From Distichodus sexfasciatus (lineage: Eukaryota; Chordata; Actinopteri; Characiformes; Distichodontidae), in contig JAVGVS010000395.1 of assembly GCA_032718565.1 (NCBI GenBank), positions 65,001 to 129,000 on the forward strand: 64,000 nucleotides of DNA, given 5' to 3'. Below, in pieces: positions 45,540-58,082 of the stretch. A model generated the notes under the pieces. It saw only the letters and a list, made by a program, of their open reading frames with translations. It was not told the origin of the DNA and did not search any database. Position numbers and translations under genes: made by a program. Positions within the stretch are counted from its first letter, which is position 1, and each line of letters starts with the position of its first letter.

Positions 45540-46644
45540 TTAAAAAGAGCTCGCACCGGTTGTTCCAAAATGTCCTAAATGTGAATAAAATTCAACAGGG
45601 AGACCGTCTATACTTTTCTTGTGGATTTCAGAGCATCCTTTAATTTTAAAGGTGAGAGTTCCGCATCACAAGAAGATTTAAAGTCGCCATTAATAACAGG
45701 CACACAGTCACACAGTTGTTGTAGATAACTATTACACCTGTCTTCAAGAAAATCAGACCTGTAAAGAGTTTTGTAAAAGGTGGAGACAAACTCTGAAATT
45801 TGAGCTGGATCTTTACATAAAGCTTTGTTAATGTATTAAGCCGATAAGGATGTACATTTATAGTTCCTTTTTTCAAGAGTAAAGAAATAAGTAGTATTTT
45901 TCTCATCTTCCTCAAGACACTTAGCTCTGGATCTAACAAAAGCCCCTCTGGCTAAATCAGTATATAGAATATCAAGCTCTGTTTGAGTGGTTTCAAGTTC
46001 AGTGATCTGTTCTGCAGAAGGATTTCCTGTTTTTAAGAGACTTTAAGAGTTTTCCCTTATTCAAGGCCTTACTACGCCTGATGGCAAGACCTCTTACTTT
46101 AAACTTAAATAATTTCCATTTACTCCCATATAATGAGCAAGTATCAGAATCAAAGCATTCTGTCAGACACTCTTTAAAGTTAAAGGAAATCTGTCTCTGA
46201 AATTATCAGTGGACTTGTTAAAGTCTCCTGCTAAAACCATATAAGCATCCGGATATTTTTTTCGTAAATCAAATATTTTATTGGCCAGGTTGGAGAAGAG
46301 CACCTTGTTAGAGCTAACAGGCATTATCAAGCTTGAAGATTAAAATTAACCATCTGCCATCATTCACTGCAACTGATTCAGTAACATCACCTCTAAACTT
46401 GTGAAGCAAAACCAAAACACCAGCAAAATGGTTTGTGCCATGGTCAAAAAATATAGAATTTCTCTTGAAGTAAGATTAAATCTGCCTCTGAGTGTTTACA
46501 AAACAAAAAAAGTGCTTTCTTTTTAGTTAAGTCCCTCAGACTCCTTGTATTTAAGGAAACAATATGGAGCGAGCTGAATTCAAACGTCTGCATGACCTCT
46601 AAACAAAAATCAAACCAAAAACACAAAAGACAATATAAGAACAA
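45540..46644 (-). pseudogene. L1-like ORF2, endonuclease side (broken)
   Basis: Near 46444-46600 the - strand reads LHIVSLNTRSLRDLTKKKAL, then ADLILLQE, the start of an AP-endonuclease domain as in L1 ORF2. 45540-45939 has the pre-RT linker (AQISEFVSTFYK-like across frames) and an LFKECF end. Several frameshifts and stops are present. Confidence 0.75.
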
Positions 46645-46965
46645 ATAAGAACCTGTTCAAATTATCAAGCTTGGAACTGTAAGAACCTAAGCTTAGGGAA
46701 AACAAGCTGTCCCAAAACATCACAGCGGTGAACCTTAAATCAAACCCAGTGATTCAATATTTAAGGGATATCAAAATGGAGAATAACCTACAACTTATAC
46801 CAACAGCTCAACCAAACCAGAACTCTTCAATTAAATGCCGGTAAGCAACAGTTGAACTTGGCATATGAATAGAATGAAGATAGCGTACCTCAAAAGGGAA
46901 AAGGATATACAGACATCATTGTTAAACTGTTGTTTACCCCTCCCAACATTATGTTTCTAGAATCT

Positions 46966-48127
46966 TCATTTCACCTCTTGACTGTCAACCTTCTGACCTT
47001 CAATGATAGCAAAGGGGCCTCTAAAAGAGGCTTTCTTCCCCTCATCCCTGGCTTTTTTAACTAAGGGCCACAGTATTTTACTAGCCTCCACATCTTCAGG
47101 AGTTAGTGCCTCTTTGATGCGAAGACCATTTTCGCGTAGAAACACAGAGTCTCTTGCCTCCAACCGGATAAGGTCCCGGTAGAGCCTCATGGTGAATCTT
47201 ATGATTGTCGGTCGAGAGGAGCCATCCTGTCTCTTGACGCCCAATGGGTGCACAACGTGCACAGCAAATGACAACTTGTCAGCAATCCCCAGAACAACTT
47301 TCGTAAGAGTGTCGATGGTGACTTTCCTAATGTCCTCATAATTTTTCTTCTTAAGCCCATGTAGTTTTAAATTCCACAGTCTACTATGCCACTACATGTC
47401 ATTTATTCTCAGTTTTAACAGAGTGTTTTCTTTTTGCAATCTTTCAGTCACTGACAGTGTTGTGCAAGTTACTTGCAAAGTGTAATACTTCGTTTGGGCA
47501 AAGATTCACTTGACTAAAACATTCTTTTTGTCCTTATCCCTGACGAACTCATGTACTACTCATGAAGTAATGCGCAAACGTCCACCTCGCAAAAGTACTG
47601 TCTTCTGCCATCTCACAGGAGAAGCAAGCCTTATGTGATGCACTGTGCAAGGGGCTCAACTAACCACGAACAGGAAATACAACTCTCGCGCATTTTTTAT
47701 TATCACAGATAATTAATATGAGGTCTCGCAATCTTGCTGTTTTTAAACAAATACATTTTCGGTTAAAAGTGCTTTGTAATGCATTATTATGTGTTATTGA
47801 ACATGTACCGAGTAAAATATTACTGAAAATTGATCAGTAGTGTCTTACATTACTACGTTACAGCAAAAAGTAATCCGTTACGGTAACTCGTTACTTTTGT
47901 AATGCGTTACTCCCAACACTGGTCACTGAATCAATCTTTTGCATCTTTTCGCTGTGAATTGTCACCTGGTTCAACAGAGTTTGCACAGTAGCAGCAAGCG
48001 CATCCATAGCTCTAGCAGTGGCTTGAGAGGATTTTTCAATGGAGGAGAGTTTCTTAAGGATTACATCTATTGTTTCATTTGAGTCGTCGTTGTTGTTGAG
48101 AGGCCTTAATTTGGGCTTCATAGCCAT
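46966..48127 (-). pseudogene. L1-like ORF1 (RNA-binding protein), split by a MITE
   Basis: The start MAMKPKLRP is at 48127 on the - strand. A predicted coiled-coil segment (LKKLSSIEKSSQATARAMD) runs to 47930 and the hAT MITE follows. The frame resumes with LQKENTLLKLRIND, a TAG stop, then LHGLKKKNYEDIRKVTIDTL, PTIIRFTMRLYRD, LTPEDVEASKILWPLVKKAR and FRGPFAIIEGQKVD to the stop at 46966. This is the Transposase_22 (L1 ORF1p) pattern of fish L1 elements. Broken by the insertion and the stop. Confidence 0.85.
47455..47921. mobile_element. hAT MITE, 467 bp, 8-bp duplication
   Basis: CAGTGTTGTGCAAGTTAC at the left and GCGTTACTCCCAACACTG at the right. GTCACTGA is duplicated exactly at 47447-47454 and 47922-47929. 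'gtaatgcgttac' phrases are typical of a fish hAT family. It lies inside L1 ORF1. Confidence 0.92.
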
Positions 48128-48378
48128 CGCTGTGGCCTTCACAGGGAGACAGAACAACTACCTTCGTAAGCCTGTCCTAGGTATGAAGCTTGTAAGTTCT
48201 TCATGTGTGTGGTGGATGTTTTGTGAAGCTTTTGTAGGCACTTATATTCCTTCCCCATGTTTTATGTGTAGCAAACTTATCTGGAATCTCAGTGATAATT
48301 TGGAACAACGCAGTGCACTATTTCTACATACCATTCATCGAGAAATCAGGTAGGCCGTATTATTGTTACTGGGGAGTA

Positions 48379-49090
48379 CAGTACTGTGCAAAAGTTTTAG
48401 GCATGTATGAAAAAATGCTGTCAACAAAGAATGCTTTCAAAAATGGAAGTGTTAATCATTTATTTTCATCAATCAACAAAATGTAGTGAATGAACAAAAG
48501 AGAAATCTAAATCAAATCAATATTTGGTGTGACCACCCTTTGCCTTCAAAACAGCATCAATTCTTCTAGGTACACTTGCACGCAGTTTTTGAAGGAACTC
48601 GGCTGGTAGGTTGTTCCAAACATCTTGGAGAACTAATCCTATAATCCTACAAAATAATAGAATGACTACAAAATAATATAATGACTATAATCCTACAAAA
48701 TCCCTGACTTTGTGCAAGTGTACCTATAAGAATTGATGCTGGTTTGAAGGCATTTACATTTACATTTACATTTACAGTATTTAGCAGACGCTCTTATCCA
48801 GAGCGACTTACAACAGTGCTTTGTAGTCCACAACTGTTCCTAGATCCATAAGCTATGTCGACATCTGTAGTTAAACCAAATTACCACAGACTAAGTTTTA
48901 TACTTTAACGAAAAAAAAAAAGAAAAAAAAAAAAAAAGGTAGTAACACCAAATATTGATTTGATTTAGATTTTTTGTTTGTTAGCATTTTGGAAATTGAT
49001 AAAAAATAAACAATCATTATTTATATTTCTGAAAGCATTATTTGTTTACAGCATTTTTTCACACCTGCCTAAAACTTTTGCACAGTACTG
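48379..49090. mobile_element. Tc1-type MITE, 712 bp, with SINE-tail insertion
   Basis: CAGTACTGTGCAAAAGTTTT at the left and AAAACTTTTGCACAGTACTG at the right are perfect inverse copies with TA on each side. Within it, 48750-48900 is a (TTTACA)n start and a 'cttatccagagcgacttac' SINE/LINE tail, then an A-rich stretch. Confidence 0.88.
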
Positions 49091-49408
49091 TATATACACT
49101 GTAGCACGAGTGCTAATTTTATTTCTCATTTCTGTAGAGCTTCCTGGAGTGAGCTGTGCTCCTGCTGTGTGCTTGGGCCTATTCCTGAGGTGGCCATCTT
49201 AGATCCCTGACGCTGCTGCTGTTTTGTTTTGGCTTGTTTTTGTTTCGTTTGTTTAGCTTTGTTTTGTTTTATCTGGCGTTGTTTTACATTTTGTTTGATT
49301 GTGTTTTGTTTGAATTCTGTTTTACCTTGGATTTGTATTGCCTTATTTTGTTAAATTGTTTTCTTTAGAGTTATTGTATTTTGGTTATGTAAATGTATGA
49401 CTTCTTTC

Positions 49409-50075
49409 TGTCACGTTGGGGAGTGTCGGCATGACATGAGGCGAGGTCACGGTGCAGGACATTTATTTACCAAATACTAAAACACAAAGAACAAAAAAAA
49501 CGGCACGAGGGCCACAACCAAAACCAAACAATCAAACAGACACTAAACACAGGCAAACATAAACTGGCACGAGGGCTACAAACAGATAAGGGCTTACATG
49601 TACAACAGAGGAACACCACACCGACATCAGGAGGGTAATGTGAGGGTGGACCAACAAGAAACACTGGGAAAAACTGAGCTTAAATACTAACACACAAACA
49701 AGGGGCTGGACCAATGAAACAAAGGGGAACCAATGGGAGAGCGATCACAAAACAACCAATAAAGGGACAACAAATGGGAAGGAGAGGGTGTGACTACAAT
49801 AAACGAGCACAGGTGAACAAACTGAGGAACCAAGATCTACCAATAAGACACAATGGGAAGGTGGGACATAGACTGATTGACAGAAGACAGTACACACAAC
49901 ATGGCCGAACACTACAGACACAAAATGGCTGACACAGGACACACAACATGGCCGAACACTACAGACACCACAGACACAAAAGGGCTGAACAAAATACATA
50001 CAACACTAAACAGAAAACACACATCACAACAGGCTTCCGGCGAAGCCCGTTCAAAGGCCAGGGGGAGTCATGACA
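49409..50075 (-). mobile_element. LTR-like element related to the 44.8-kb solo LTR
   Basis: Read on the - strand it starts TGTCATGACTCCCCCTGG, has AATAAA near 49470 and ends CCCCAACGTGACA, echoing the ends of the LTR at 44801. No flanking duplication is evident, so it may be a rearranged or recombinant LTR. Confidence 0.65.
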
Positions 50076-53000
50076 CCAATAAAGCTGCAAGGGAGAATAA
50101 GCTGGGTCCAAGCATAAGTTGCAAAAAGCAGCACAATAGCAACTAATGCAGTAAGCATTAAATAAAGCAGTCGGTTAGTCAGAAGTAAAAAAATTGCAAA
50201 AAAAAGCACTATTAAAAAAAGCTCTATTAAGACCACATAAATTTATGTAGCGTTTTAGCACTCCTATTGATCAAATACTATCATTCTATATTTCCCTCTC
50301 ATAGTTGGGCTGCTTCCCGGGAGCTGTTGATGGCATGCAAGTTGGACTCATGGTAAATAGAGCTGGTCTCTGTGCTGTGCTAATCCAGTTCTTGAATTAT
50401 ATTTATATGACAAGTGACCCTGTACTATTTTGAAAGTGACAACAATCAGCTGGAGAACTTTTGACAAGACCTGTAGCATATTAACTTGTATGAACTTTTA
50501 TTTATTTATTTTTTTGTTTTGGTATTACTCAAAATGTATAGATAAAGTAGGCGGACATGTGCCATTTTTTGGTGTCTGAGGTCTGTCACGCAATCCTGTT
50601 CCGTCCACCAAAGGTGTTCTATATAACGTGTATGGTTTTTATATGGTTTAGGCTTTGGACCCCTAAAAATTAGGAGAAGATGAAGAATAATAATTATTAT
50701 AATAATAATGACAAGAAGTTAAAGAAACAAGAAGTCAACAACAAAGAAGAAGATGAAGAACAAGAGAAATATGAAGATTATGATGAACAAAAAGAGAGGA
50801 GGAGGAGGAAGGGTAAGAGGAGGAAGAGTAGGAGGAATATGTGTTATTTTTATGATTAGCTTTTTGGTCATACTGTCAAAACTGTTTTAGCGAAATGTTA
50901 AACTGTAAGTGTCTTGTGTTTTGGAGCAAGTGTAAGTGTAAGTATCTTGTGTTCTGCTGTTTGTTAAGCGTTTACCTGTAGAGTGATCTTCCTCTGATGG
51001 TTTATTTTGGAAAATATTCCAAAGTTTGTCATGTTTTCAGGCCAGGACTGGATATTTAAGAAGCCTGGGACAAGGAAAAATTACAGTAATTCCCTGATAA
51101 GAACAGAATCAAAATAACAGAATCAACAAATGCAGAAGAAAGTTCTTACAGATGTTTCTGACTGTGTGAAAGTTTGAACAATACAAGTTTATTGGATTTT
51201 CTTTAATTCTGCATGGATATAATGTGAGTGATGATTTTCACAATAATAAGATTGTGAAAATTACACAATTAGTAAAAAGATTAAAATATTATAAAGAAAT
51301 GGGCATGGGTCACAAGATGGGCATGGTTCTGAATAAAAATTTCATAAAATATTTGTAATTTTAAAGTAACAATACATAAATACTACTTAAGGTTATTTAA
51401 CACTATTCAATGTTTTACAGCAACTGGTAATTATTATTATTTTATTTATGTTTTAGGGGGTGTGCAAAAAATTATTTTGAATTGTGATTCTTTTTTTTTT
51501 TTAATCCCATAATAAGTTTTGGACCTCTAATTTTATCAGTCATCTAAACACCTCCACCTGTCAAATCCTGTTTCACTTGGCCAATCAAGTTTTTCCATCT
51601 GCCCTGATTGCCCTGTTGGGGCTCCTCAGCCAGTAAGGAGCAGCCAGTAGGAGGGGTCTAAATGGGATTGGCTAATTTGAAAAACTAGCTCTCTCACTGA
51701 GCTAATATATTTGGAAGGAGCATGGCTTCCAGGAGGGACAATGGAGTTGCCTTTCTCCTAACAAAGCATTTTGCAGTTGCTTGTGCAGTTTGTTGAAGAT
51801 TGATGGTGCTTTCTGTTTAATCTGTGTTGCCTTGTGGGTTAAAATCATTACCATTTGGCTGGTTCAAGAGGGAAATGTTTGCTGTAAGAGAATCTTGTCA
51901 CTTGGCTGGTTTCATTGAGCTTGTGTTTGATGGGACTCTGGTGGAGTTTGGTGAAAAGGTGTTGTATGTGGAAGCTTTTTGGTATCAATTGCTGGGTTTT
52001 TGTGTCACATTGCTGTGTTTTCATTGCTTTGTTGCTTCTTGCTTTCTTCCAAATGTGATTGTGGGTTGTGATGGGGGAAATGGTGGCTCGAAAATGTACC
52101 TCAAAGTCGGCTCCTACAGTTGCTTACATGCTGGAAAATGTGCAGTCTTATCACCGTTTAACAGAATGCATTTTATCAATGCTGTGGTGCTATGCCTTTT
52201 TTTTGTCAAAAATGGAGTAAATATGGGTGCGATAAGCCCATTAAAACCTGGGTTTATTTTCCTTCAACCTCATCATGTAGGTTTGCAGCCTTTGTACTGA
52301 ACTGCCTGACATGTTTGAATATTTTGTCTGAACCCAAAAACTTCATGCACCAATGGACTTGTGATGGCAACTTGACGTGGCACTGAAGCATGGGAGGAAC
52401 ATGCAGATATTTGGACCCTCTTAATGCTGTCTTGCTTGGATATCACAGCACTGACATGGAATTTTGTGGACTGAAAGTTGTATTTATCAAAACAATGTGA
52501 CCTTGCCTCTCAAGCACTTTACAAACTACTTTAATGGAAGAGGAGAAATTCTTGGCGACGGTTCTAAAACACAAACTGCAATAATGGACTGACTCTGGAG
52601 AGTGGGAAATGGCAAAGTTGAGATGAAGGAAATGCATGTTCTGAATATCTGCAAATTGGTGGACATGCATGGTTTTGTTGGACTCTTAAAAAAAATATTT
52701 TGGAGCTTTGAGGCTTACTACTGTTCTTTCTTGGATATCACCACACCAACATGGTATTTGTGGATTGAAGGTTATTTGTTGCACTCCAACTATGTGGATG
52801 AAGACAACGATGTTTCAAATGGGTTGAGTAAGGATTGTTCATACCTTTTTGACTTCCTTCAGGTGGTTCTGTGCTTCTCTGGTGGTTTGGTTTGAGTAAT
52901 GTGGCTGGAGCTGGCTGTTCAGTGACTTGATTCACTTACAGTGACCACTCTTCTTGATCTATATTGAGTTACTTTGTTATACTCTATGACATTGATTGTT

Positions 53001-53231
53001 TCTCACTCCTACAAGGCAATACAGATGAAAAAGAACCACGTTATTGAGTTAAGTGTAGCCAGGGCCACGGCATCCCTGGAATACCGTTCGTTCAAGAGTA
53101 ATTCAAAGAAAAGCTGAGTAGGTATACTTGCTTTTAAAAATTTGGTAGGTCTGTGGTCTTACTTCGAATAAAATGGCATGGTCAATTTCTGAAGGTTTAG
53201 TCTTTTTGTTGCTTCATTTCTCTAAGCCCAG
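50076..53231. other. Unidentified stretch, T/G-rich with long + strand open frames
   Basis: 50576-50670 matches the end of the repeat at 58900-59520 ('tccaccaaaggtgttct', 'gacccctaa'). 50690-50840 is A/G-rich simple sequence. 51700-52900 is non-repetitive with + strand open frames of 158 and 97 codons (51824-52300, 52602-52895) that I cannot match to any family and that lack a good start or splice pattern. It could be a long non-coding RNA or a decayed gene. Confidence 0.35.
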
Positions 53232-54713
53232 ATCTCCACTGAAATGAGTTCTGCCAGCAGAAGAATCTTCCAGGTGAAGCACACTAACTACAGAAGTATT
53301 ATGGGTAAGTGTAAGACCTAATATGTGCTCCTACGACTTAAGAATGTTCATAGCTTTTATCTTTTTGTTGTTAAGCACTCCAAGTTGGACTCCACCTGCG
53401 AAATGGCTGGATGAAACAGAAAAAGGTGTAGTATATATTTAAATTGCATATAAACATAATCCTTTCATACATTGGCTTAAATTGTCTTACTTTGGCTGTT
53501 AAACTTTTCCAGCCAATTTCCCAGTCCAGGTTTAAGTTGAGTCCTAAGCTAGTTTAGAGTTTGAACGGTAAATCTCCATTGGTACTACAACTTGGTCCAA
53601 GACTAGGCTTAATCTGTCAGGAAGGAACCAGCCTGTCAAGTTGAAACTTGTCTATAACGATCCATAAACATACTCCCGGCTTAAGATGTGGTTTGTACTC
53701 TTTGGGCTGGTTTCTTAAACTTGGATTAAGCCTGGTCTTGGATAAGTTGCAGTACTAATGGAAATCTATCATTCAAAAACTAGTCTAGGGGCAGTCTCAG
53801 TCCTTGACTCAGCAATTGGCACCTTTATGTGCATCTAACCACTAAATGACCTGAACCACTGTGAAATTTGTACTGACTTCTCTCTCTAGACTGCAGTTCT
53901 CAGGCCCTCATCTCAAGAAGCAAGGTGGATCCCTTTTGCATCTAAGAAGCTACAGTGATGGAGCTAGAAGAAGGGTGGTGGGTCATGATCTGTGCAGAAA
54001 ATAAGTTGAAGTGATGTTATTTAATTAGTGATGTATTAAACGTCATGTTTTTATTCTTGGTATATTGCAGATAATTTGTTTGACAACCACTGAGGTGATG
54101 CCCAAAATACTGGCTCCACATGACTAGTAAGACAAAACAGTGATTACTGGGGTAATACTTAAGAGGCTCAAAAAGGCATTGAGGAATAGCTAAACTTTCT
54201 TTGGTTTTGTCCCCATCAGCACTTTGGATTGTCACCTGGCAAGTGGAAAATGCAGTCTGGACACAGCCTCAGACATGAGGAGCCAGGATGAGGAAAATGC
54301 GGTCTGTAACTCGACTTTGGAGTCTGAAGGGTAAAGGTAGGATTTTTTTTTTTTTTAATCTACTAATTAGCTTAGAAGATAATTAACTAGTTAGCTTAAA
54401 CTAATTCAAATTTAGTTTAAAACAATTAACTCAAATGTAACTAATTAACTTAAAAATCTTAGTTATCTAACTACAAATTAGCTTGGAAGATAACTAAAAT
54501 TAACTAATCAGCATAAAAGATAATTTTAACTCAGATATAACTACTGATTAATTTAAAAGATAACTAACTCAAATTTAACGTCTAATGATCTTAGATAGTA
54601 ACCAAGTCAAATTTAACTTTAAATAAGGGTAAATGGGCCAAAAATAGGTTAAAATTGCATTAGACTGAAACGTTTGTTTTTTTGGGAGTTGATCAAGGTC
54701 TCATTCCTTTTGA
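53232..54713 (+). CDS. Weak multi-exon candidate, 90 residues
   Basis: Possible exons 53232-53304, 53376-53425, 53890-53924, 54220-54330 and 54698-54713 have AG/GT borders and compatible phases. Starting at the ATG at 53244 the product would be 90 residues: MSSASRRIFQVKHTNYRSIM, then QVGLHLRNGWMKQKK, a TAVLRPSSQEAS stretch, then LDCHLASGKCSLDTASDM and VCNSTLESEG. Three Cys and an NST glycosylation sequon are seen, but I recognise no family and no signal peptide. If exon 3 does not splice, its frame stops after 17 more residues. It could be chance. Confidence 0.2.
53505..53815. mobile_element. Two adjacent palindromic MITE copies
   Basis: 53515-53630 has 'caggtttaagttgagtccta' against 'agactaggcttaatctg'. 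53705-53810 has 'cttggattaagcctggtctt' against 'aaaactagtctagggg'. Both are related to the cleaner copy at 58083-58205. Confidence 0.5.
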
Positions 54714-55429
54714 GTGAGCCACGGTAAGTCTTTCTTTTCTCTTTTGTCTTGGAATTGTATTTCTTTTTTGAGACTGAACATAAATGGCCCATAAATCCTA
54801 AACCTACAGTGCCTTGCAAAAGTATTCACTCCCTTTCCTTATTTTGTTGCAAACATGGCTGATTATAGGCAAAATTCTGTGATCACCATTGAAACGTGTT
54901 TCGGTTGTTTTTGTTATTCCCGTTTACTTTTGTTTAATAATACACGAAATAGCCATGGGTGCTAATACAGAATTAAAACAACTTTCTACTTAACCTGTTT
55001 TGTTGCATTACAAGCAGGCATTGAAATGCTTACTTTTGAGATGCAAAATGTTATTTATTGTGAAGCAGACAGAAAACTTGGGTGTGCATAACTATTCACC
55101 CCCTCCAGGTTAATACTTGGTAGAGCCACCTTTTGCAGCAGCTAGTCTCTTTGGCTATGTCTCTATGAGCTTAGCATATCTAGCCTGTTTTAGGGCTTTT
55201 CAGAGCGTGTGTGTGAAGAGTTCAGATGCAAAACCCGGTAAATGTACTTGACTACCGCCCCCCCCCCCATGGTGTTTGTTTTAATGTTGGCTGTAATACA
55301 ACTCAATTATTTGACCATTTATCATCACCACTTTGGGAGTGGTTAAAACGCAGATATTGTCTGCTTTTCAGGTGGTTGAAGTGACATTTTCTATTGTGCG
55401 CTCTCTGTCAGCTGGTGGAAGGGAGTGTG

Positions 55430-57205
55430 CTTACCTGTGTGTACCATGTTTGTGTTGTGGGAATCTTTTTATCCCCTGAAGTCACTTATTTTTATGGCTT
55501 TGTGAGAACATTGGCGGGGTCCCCATGAGGGAAAATGTGGTTTTTTTTTTGTTTTTTTTTTGAGAAACTAAAATAACTGGGGATTTAGACCAGTTATATG
55601 TAAAGTGCTTTGTGACTGATTTAAGAACGCTATATACATTTTAATTGAATTGAGTTAAGTGGTAAAGGTGCATTTGGTTACTGAGGTGTTACTGTGGTAA
55701 CACACGGTGTCTTTATCTTTTAGTAATCAGTCTCATAAAATTTACAGTAATTAATAGATTAAGTTTATCATAACTAATTTTATTTACAGTTAATAACAAA
55801 TTAAGTTCTGAAGGTTAATAGTTCAGTAATAGTACATTGGCTTCAGTCAATATCTGAATGATACCAAAGAATTCAATAAAACGGCGTTTATTGACAAACA
55901 TCAATGGCAAGCAAAGTAGTCAACAATACAATCTGATTTCAGCTGAGTCATAAATCTAGGTGTGAGGTGTGGGTGTGTGTAGGTATGTCTTTGAAATGGT
56001 GTGTGTGTCTGCGCCTGCGACCGTGAGGGGCGTGATTGCGTATGTACGTGTGGGGGGAAAAGAGATGCTTATCAGCACTCTGTATTTATGGCCCAAAATT
56101 TACGTACCCACCCAAGATTAAAAAATTTATACGATCCTTTCTTCTTCTTTGAGAAGGGGGAGAACAAAGCAGCCAAATTTTAAGATTGGAATTTTCAAGA
56201 ACAATAGCCTCTCTTAGAGGGAGATTTGAATTTACCCCACTGCATACGCATTCCCCGCCCGATGGCAACTTTCTCTATACACTTAGTTATAACATAGCTC
56301 TAAGATCAACCTCTGATATTAAGGCCATATTCACTATAGTAAAATGTTCTTTAACTCAATCATTACTGGCGACTGGAAATCACTATGAGCTGACCGTGTT
56401 AGTACGTGAGAAAAGAGAGAAGGAAAATTAGGAGCTCACATGCAAATACTTGTGCGTCCGTGCGAGTGAGATGAAATTAAAGATCAAAGCACCATGGAGA
56501 TTTCTCTGTTTAACCAGCTGACTTAATCAGCAAAGCAACAAGGATTATACAGTTAAACTAACTAACAAGTACATTGAGAGTATTTTTATAAGTTTAACTA
56601 AACACAACACTGCCCAGATGACAGTCTTACTTTGAGACGAGAGCACTTCGAAGGGAGCACGGGCCGAATGGGAGCCTCACGAAGAGTGGCTATCGGATCA
56701 CATGTTGCACGAGTCGAAGTCTGGACTGGAAACTTGGGGTGTTCCTTCACGGGGAATCTTGAATTTAGAGATGAAGAGAAATCTTGGCGGTCTGGCCGTC
56801 TCCGAATCTCTAACCTCAACTGCCGACTTGCAGTTGAGAAATTAGCTAGCTTAAAGCAATAAAACGTGTTTGAGTTGATGGAGTGACTCTTGTCGCATGG
56901 GCCCATGTGTAAGACAAAGACTTTGTTCTCCCAAGAATTGATCTGCAGATGTTTCACTCCCTTGGTGATCTCACCTTGGTAGCGAGGTCTGAGAGCCCGG
57001 AACAATGGCGTGCGGGCTCTTTTAAATGTCCCTCCCATGATGTGGGAGGTCTGTGGGATTAGGACCACCCCCTTATGCTGTTGCAGTTGGGCACCCCTAT
57101 ATGTGTGGCATGGTACCTACAGAGGTTAGGATTAGCTGTAGAGTTGTATACATCGTGTTTATGGGAGTCCATGAAATGTCCCCACAAAGAGTGTGTGCGC
57201 GCATC
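55430..57205. mobile_element. GTGGGGAC-end element, split
   Basis: 55440-55686 and 57122-57205 match the copy at 6636-6910: 'atcccctgaagtcactt', 'gtccccatgagg' and 'ggttactgagg' on the left, 'gaggttaggattag', 'tatgggagtcc' and 'tgtccccacaaagag' on the right. The two parts join across the LTR-like guest. Confidence 0.7.
55687..57121. mobile_element. 1.43-kb LTR-like insertion with 4-bp duplication
   Basis: TGTTACTGTGGTAACAC at one end and GGTACCTACA at the other give the TG...CA ends of an LTR. GAGG is duplicated at 55683-55686 and 57122-57125, and removing the insert restores the host repeat (GGTTACTGAGG then TTAGGATTAG). + strand AATAAA occurs at 55875 and 56860, and - strand AATAAA and TTTAAA signals also occur, so orientation is unresolved. 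The 156-codon - strand frame at 56598-57068 matches nothing I know. Confidence 0.65.
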
Positions 57206-58082
57206 AATGGGGCAGCGGGTGGTAAGGAAAACACTGCATGCTATACCTGCGATGACGCCATTTCCACTGTTTTCTTAGGCCTTATAACAGACAGTTTTGA
57301 GGGCGGTGATGTTTTCTTTGTCCATTTGCTGTCAGGGCAGGCTCATCCATCTAATTGTTCTGTTACACCAGTAACACTGTTTACAAAAAGCTGTCTCCTC
57401 AGCGTGGCGCCTTGTTGAAAATACTTGTCACATGATTCGATCGCGTGTTGATTGATTCTTGGAACGTAGAGGCTTTTGCTGTCAAAGGGAAGTTGTCTAT
57501 GGAGAACTTTGCCTACTGATTGCTATTTTAGTCGAGGCAGAGAGTGGTATTTAGCAGGTTTTGAAACAATGATTTCATGTATACTGTGTGGAGAGCATAA
57601 TGAACATGGCATTTAGCGGCTTTTGCATCTGAGCTCTTCATATGTATGCTGAGATGACGTGACACCTAGACTGCACACAGGTGGACCTAATTTAACTGAG
57701 CTGTGAATTTAAGAAATTGGCAGTGCCAGAGCTTATTTAGGAACTTCATAGCAAAGGGCATGAATACATATGCACACACCATATTTCAGTTTTTTTTTTT
57801 TTTTTTTTTTTAAAGATATTTTAGGATAAATTAATGTTTAATAAACTGTCGAGTTGAACTGTTTTGTGTAGATCCACTACATAAAAGCTGAATAAAAATC
57901 CATGTCAATTCCAGGTGGTAATGCAACAAAATGGGGAAAGGGGAAAAGTGAAGGGAGTGAATACTTTGGCAAGGCACTGTATATTAAAGTAGAATATAGC
58001 TTTAACAATATGGTACAATATAAACTTTAGTATAATATACTTCAATATAAGCGCTAAGAGTTTACTTAAATATAAACTTTAA

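Larger units (their letters stand above)
45530..48170 (-). mobile_element. L1-like LINE, 5' segment
   Basis: Carries ORF1 and the endonuclease half of ORF2 on the - strand, interrupted by a hAT MITE at 47455-47921. Confidence 0.82.
54807..57979. mobile_element. Tc1/mariner-type element, 3.17 kb with guests
   Basis: The left end CAGTGCCTTGCAAAAGTATT and the right end AATACTTTGGCAAGGCACTG are inverse, extending through CACTCCCTT, with TA at 54805-54806 and 57980-57981. Sequence next to the ends ('gttgcattacaa', 'ttaatacttggtagagccac') is typical of this fish Tc1-like family. No transposase frame is present. The middle is a second repeat holding an LTR-like insertion. Confidence 0.85.

Noticed and set aside
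51824..52300. 158-codon open frame considered as an egg-coat (ZP) protein
   Set aside because: It starts without an ATG in frame, has no ZP cysteine pattern and no signal peptide that I can defend.
56598..57068. 156-codon - strand open frame considered as a retroviral gag piece
   Set aside because: No zinc knuckle or capsid motif is seen, and it lies within an LTR-like segment whose ends and duplication are better evidence.
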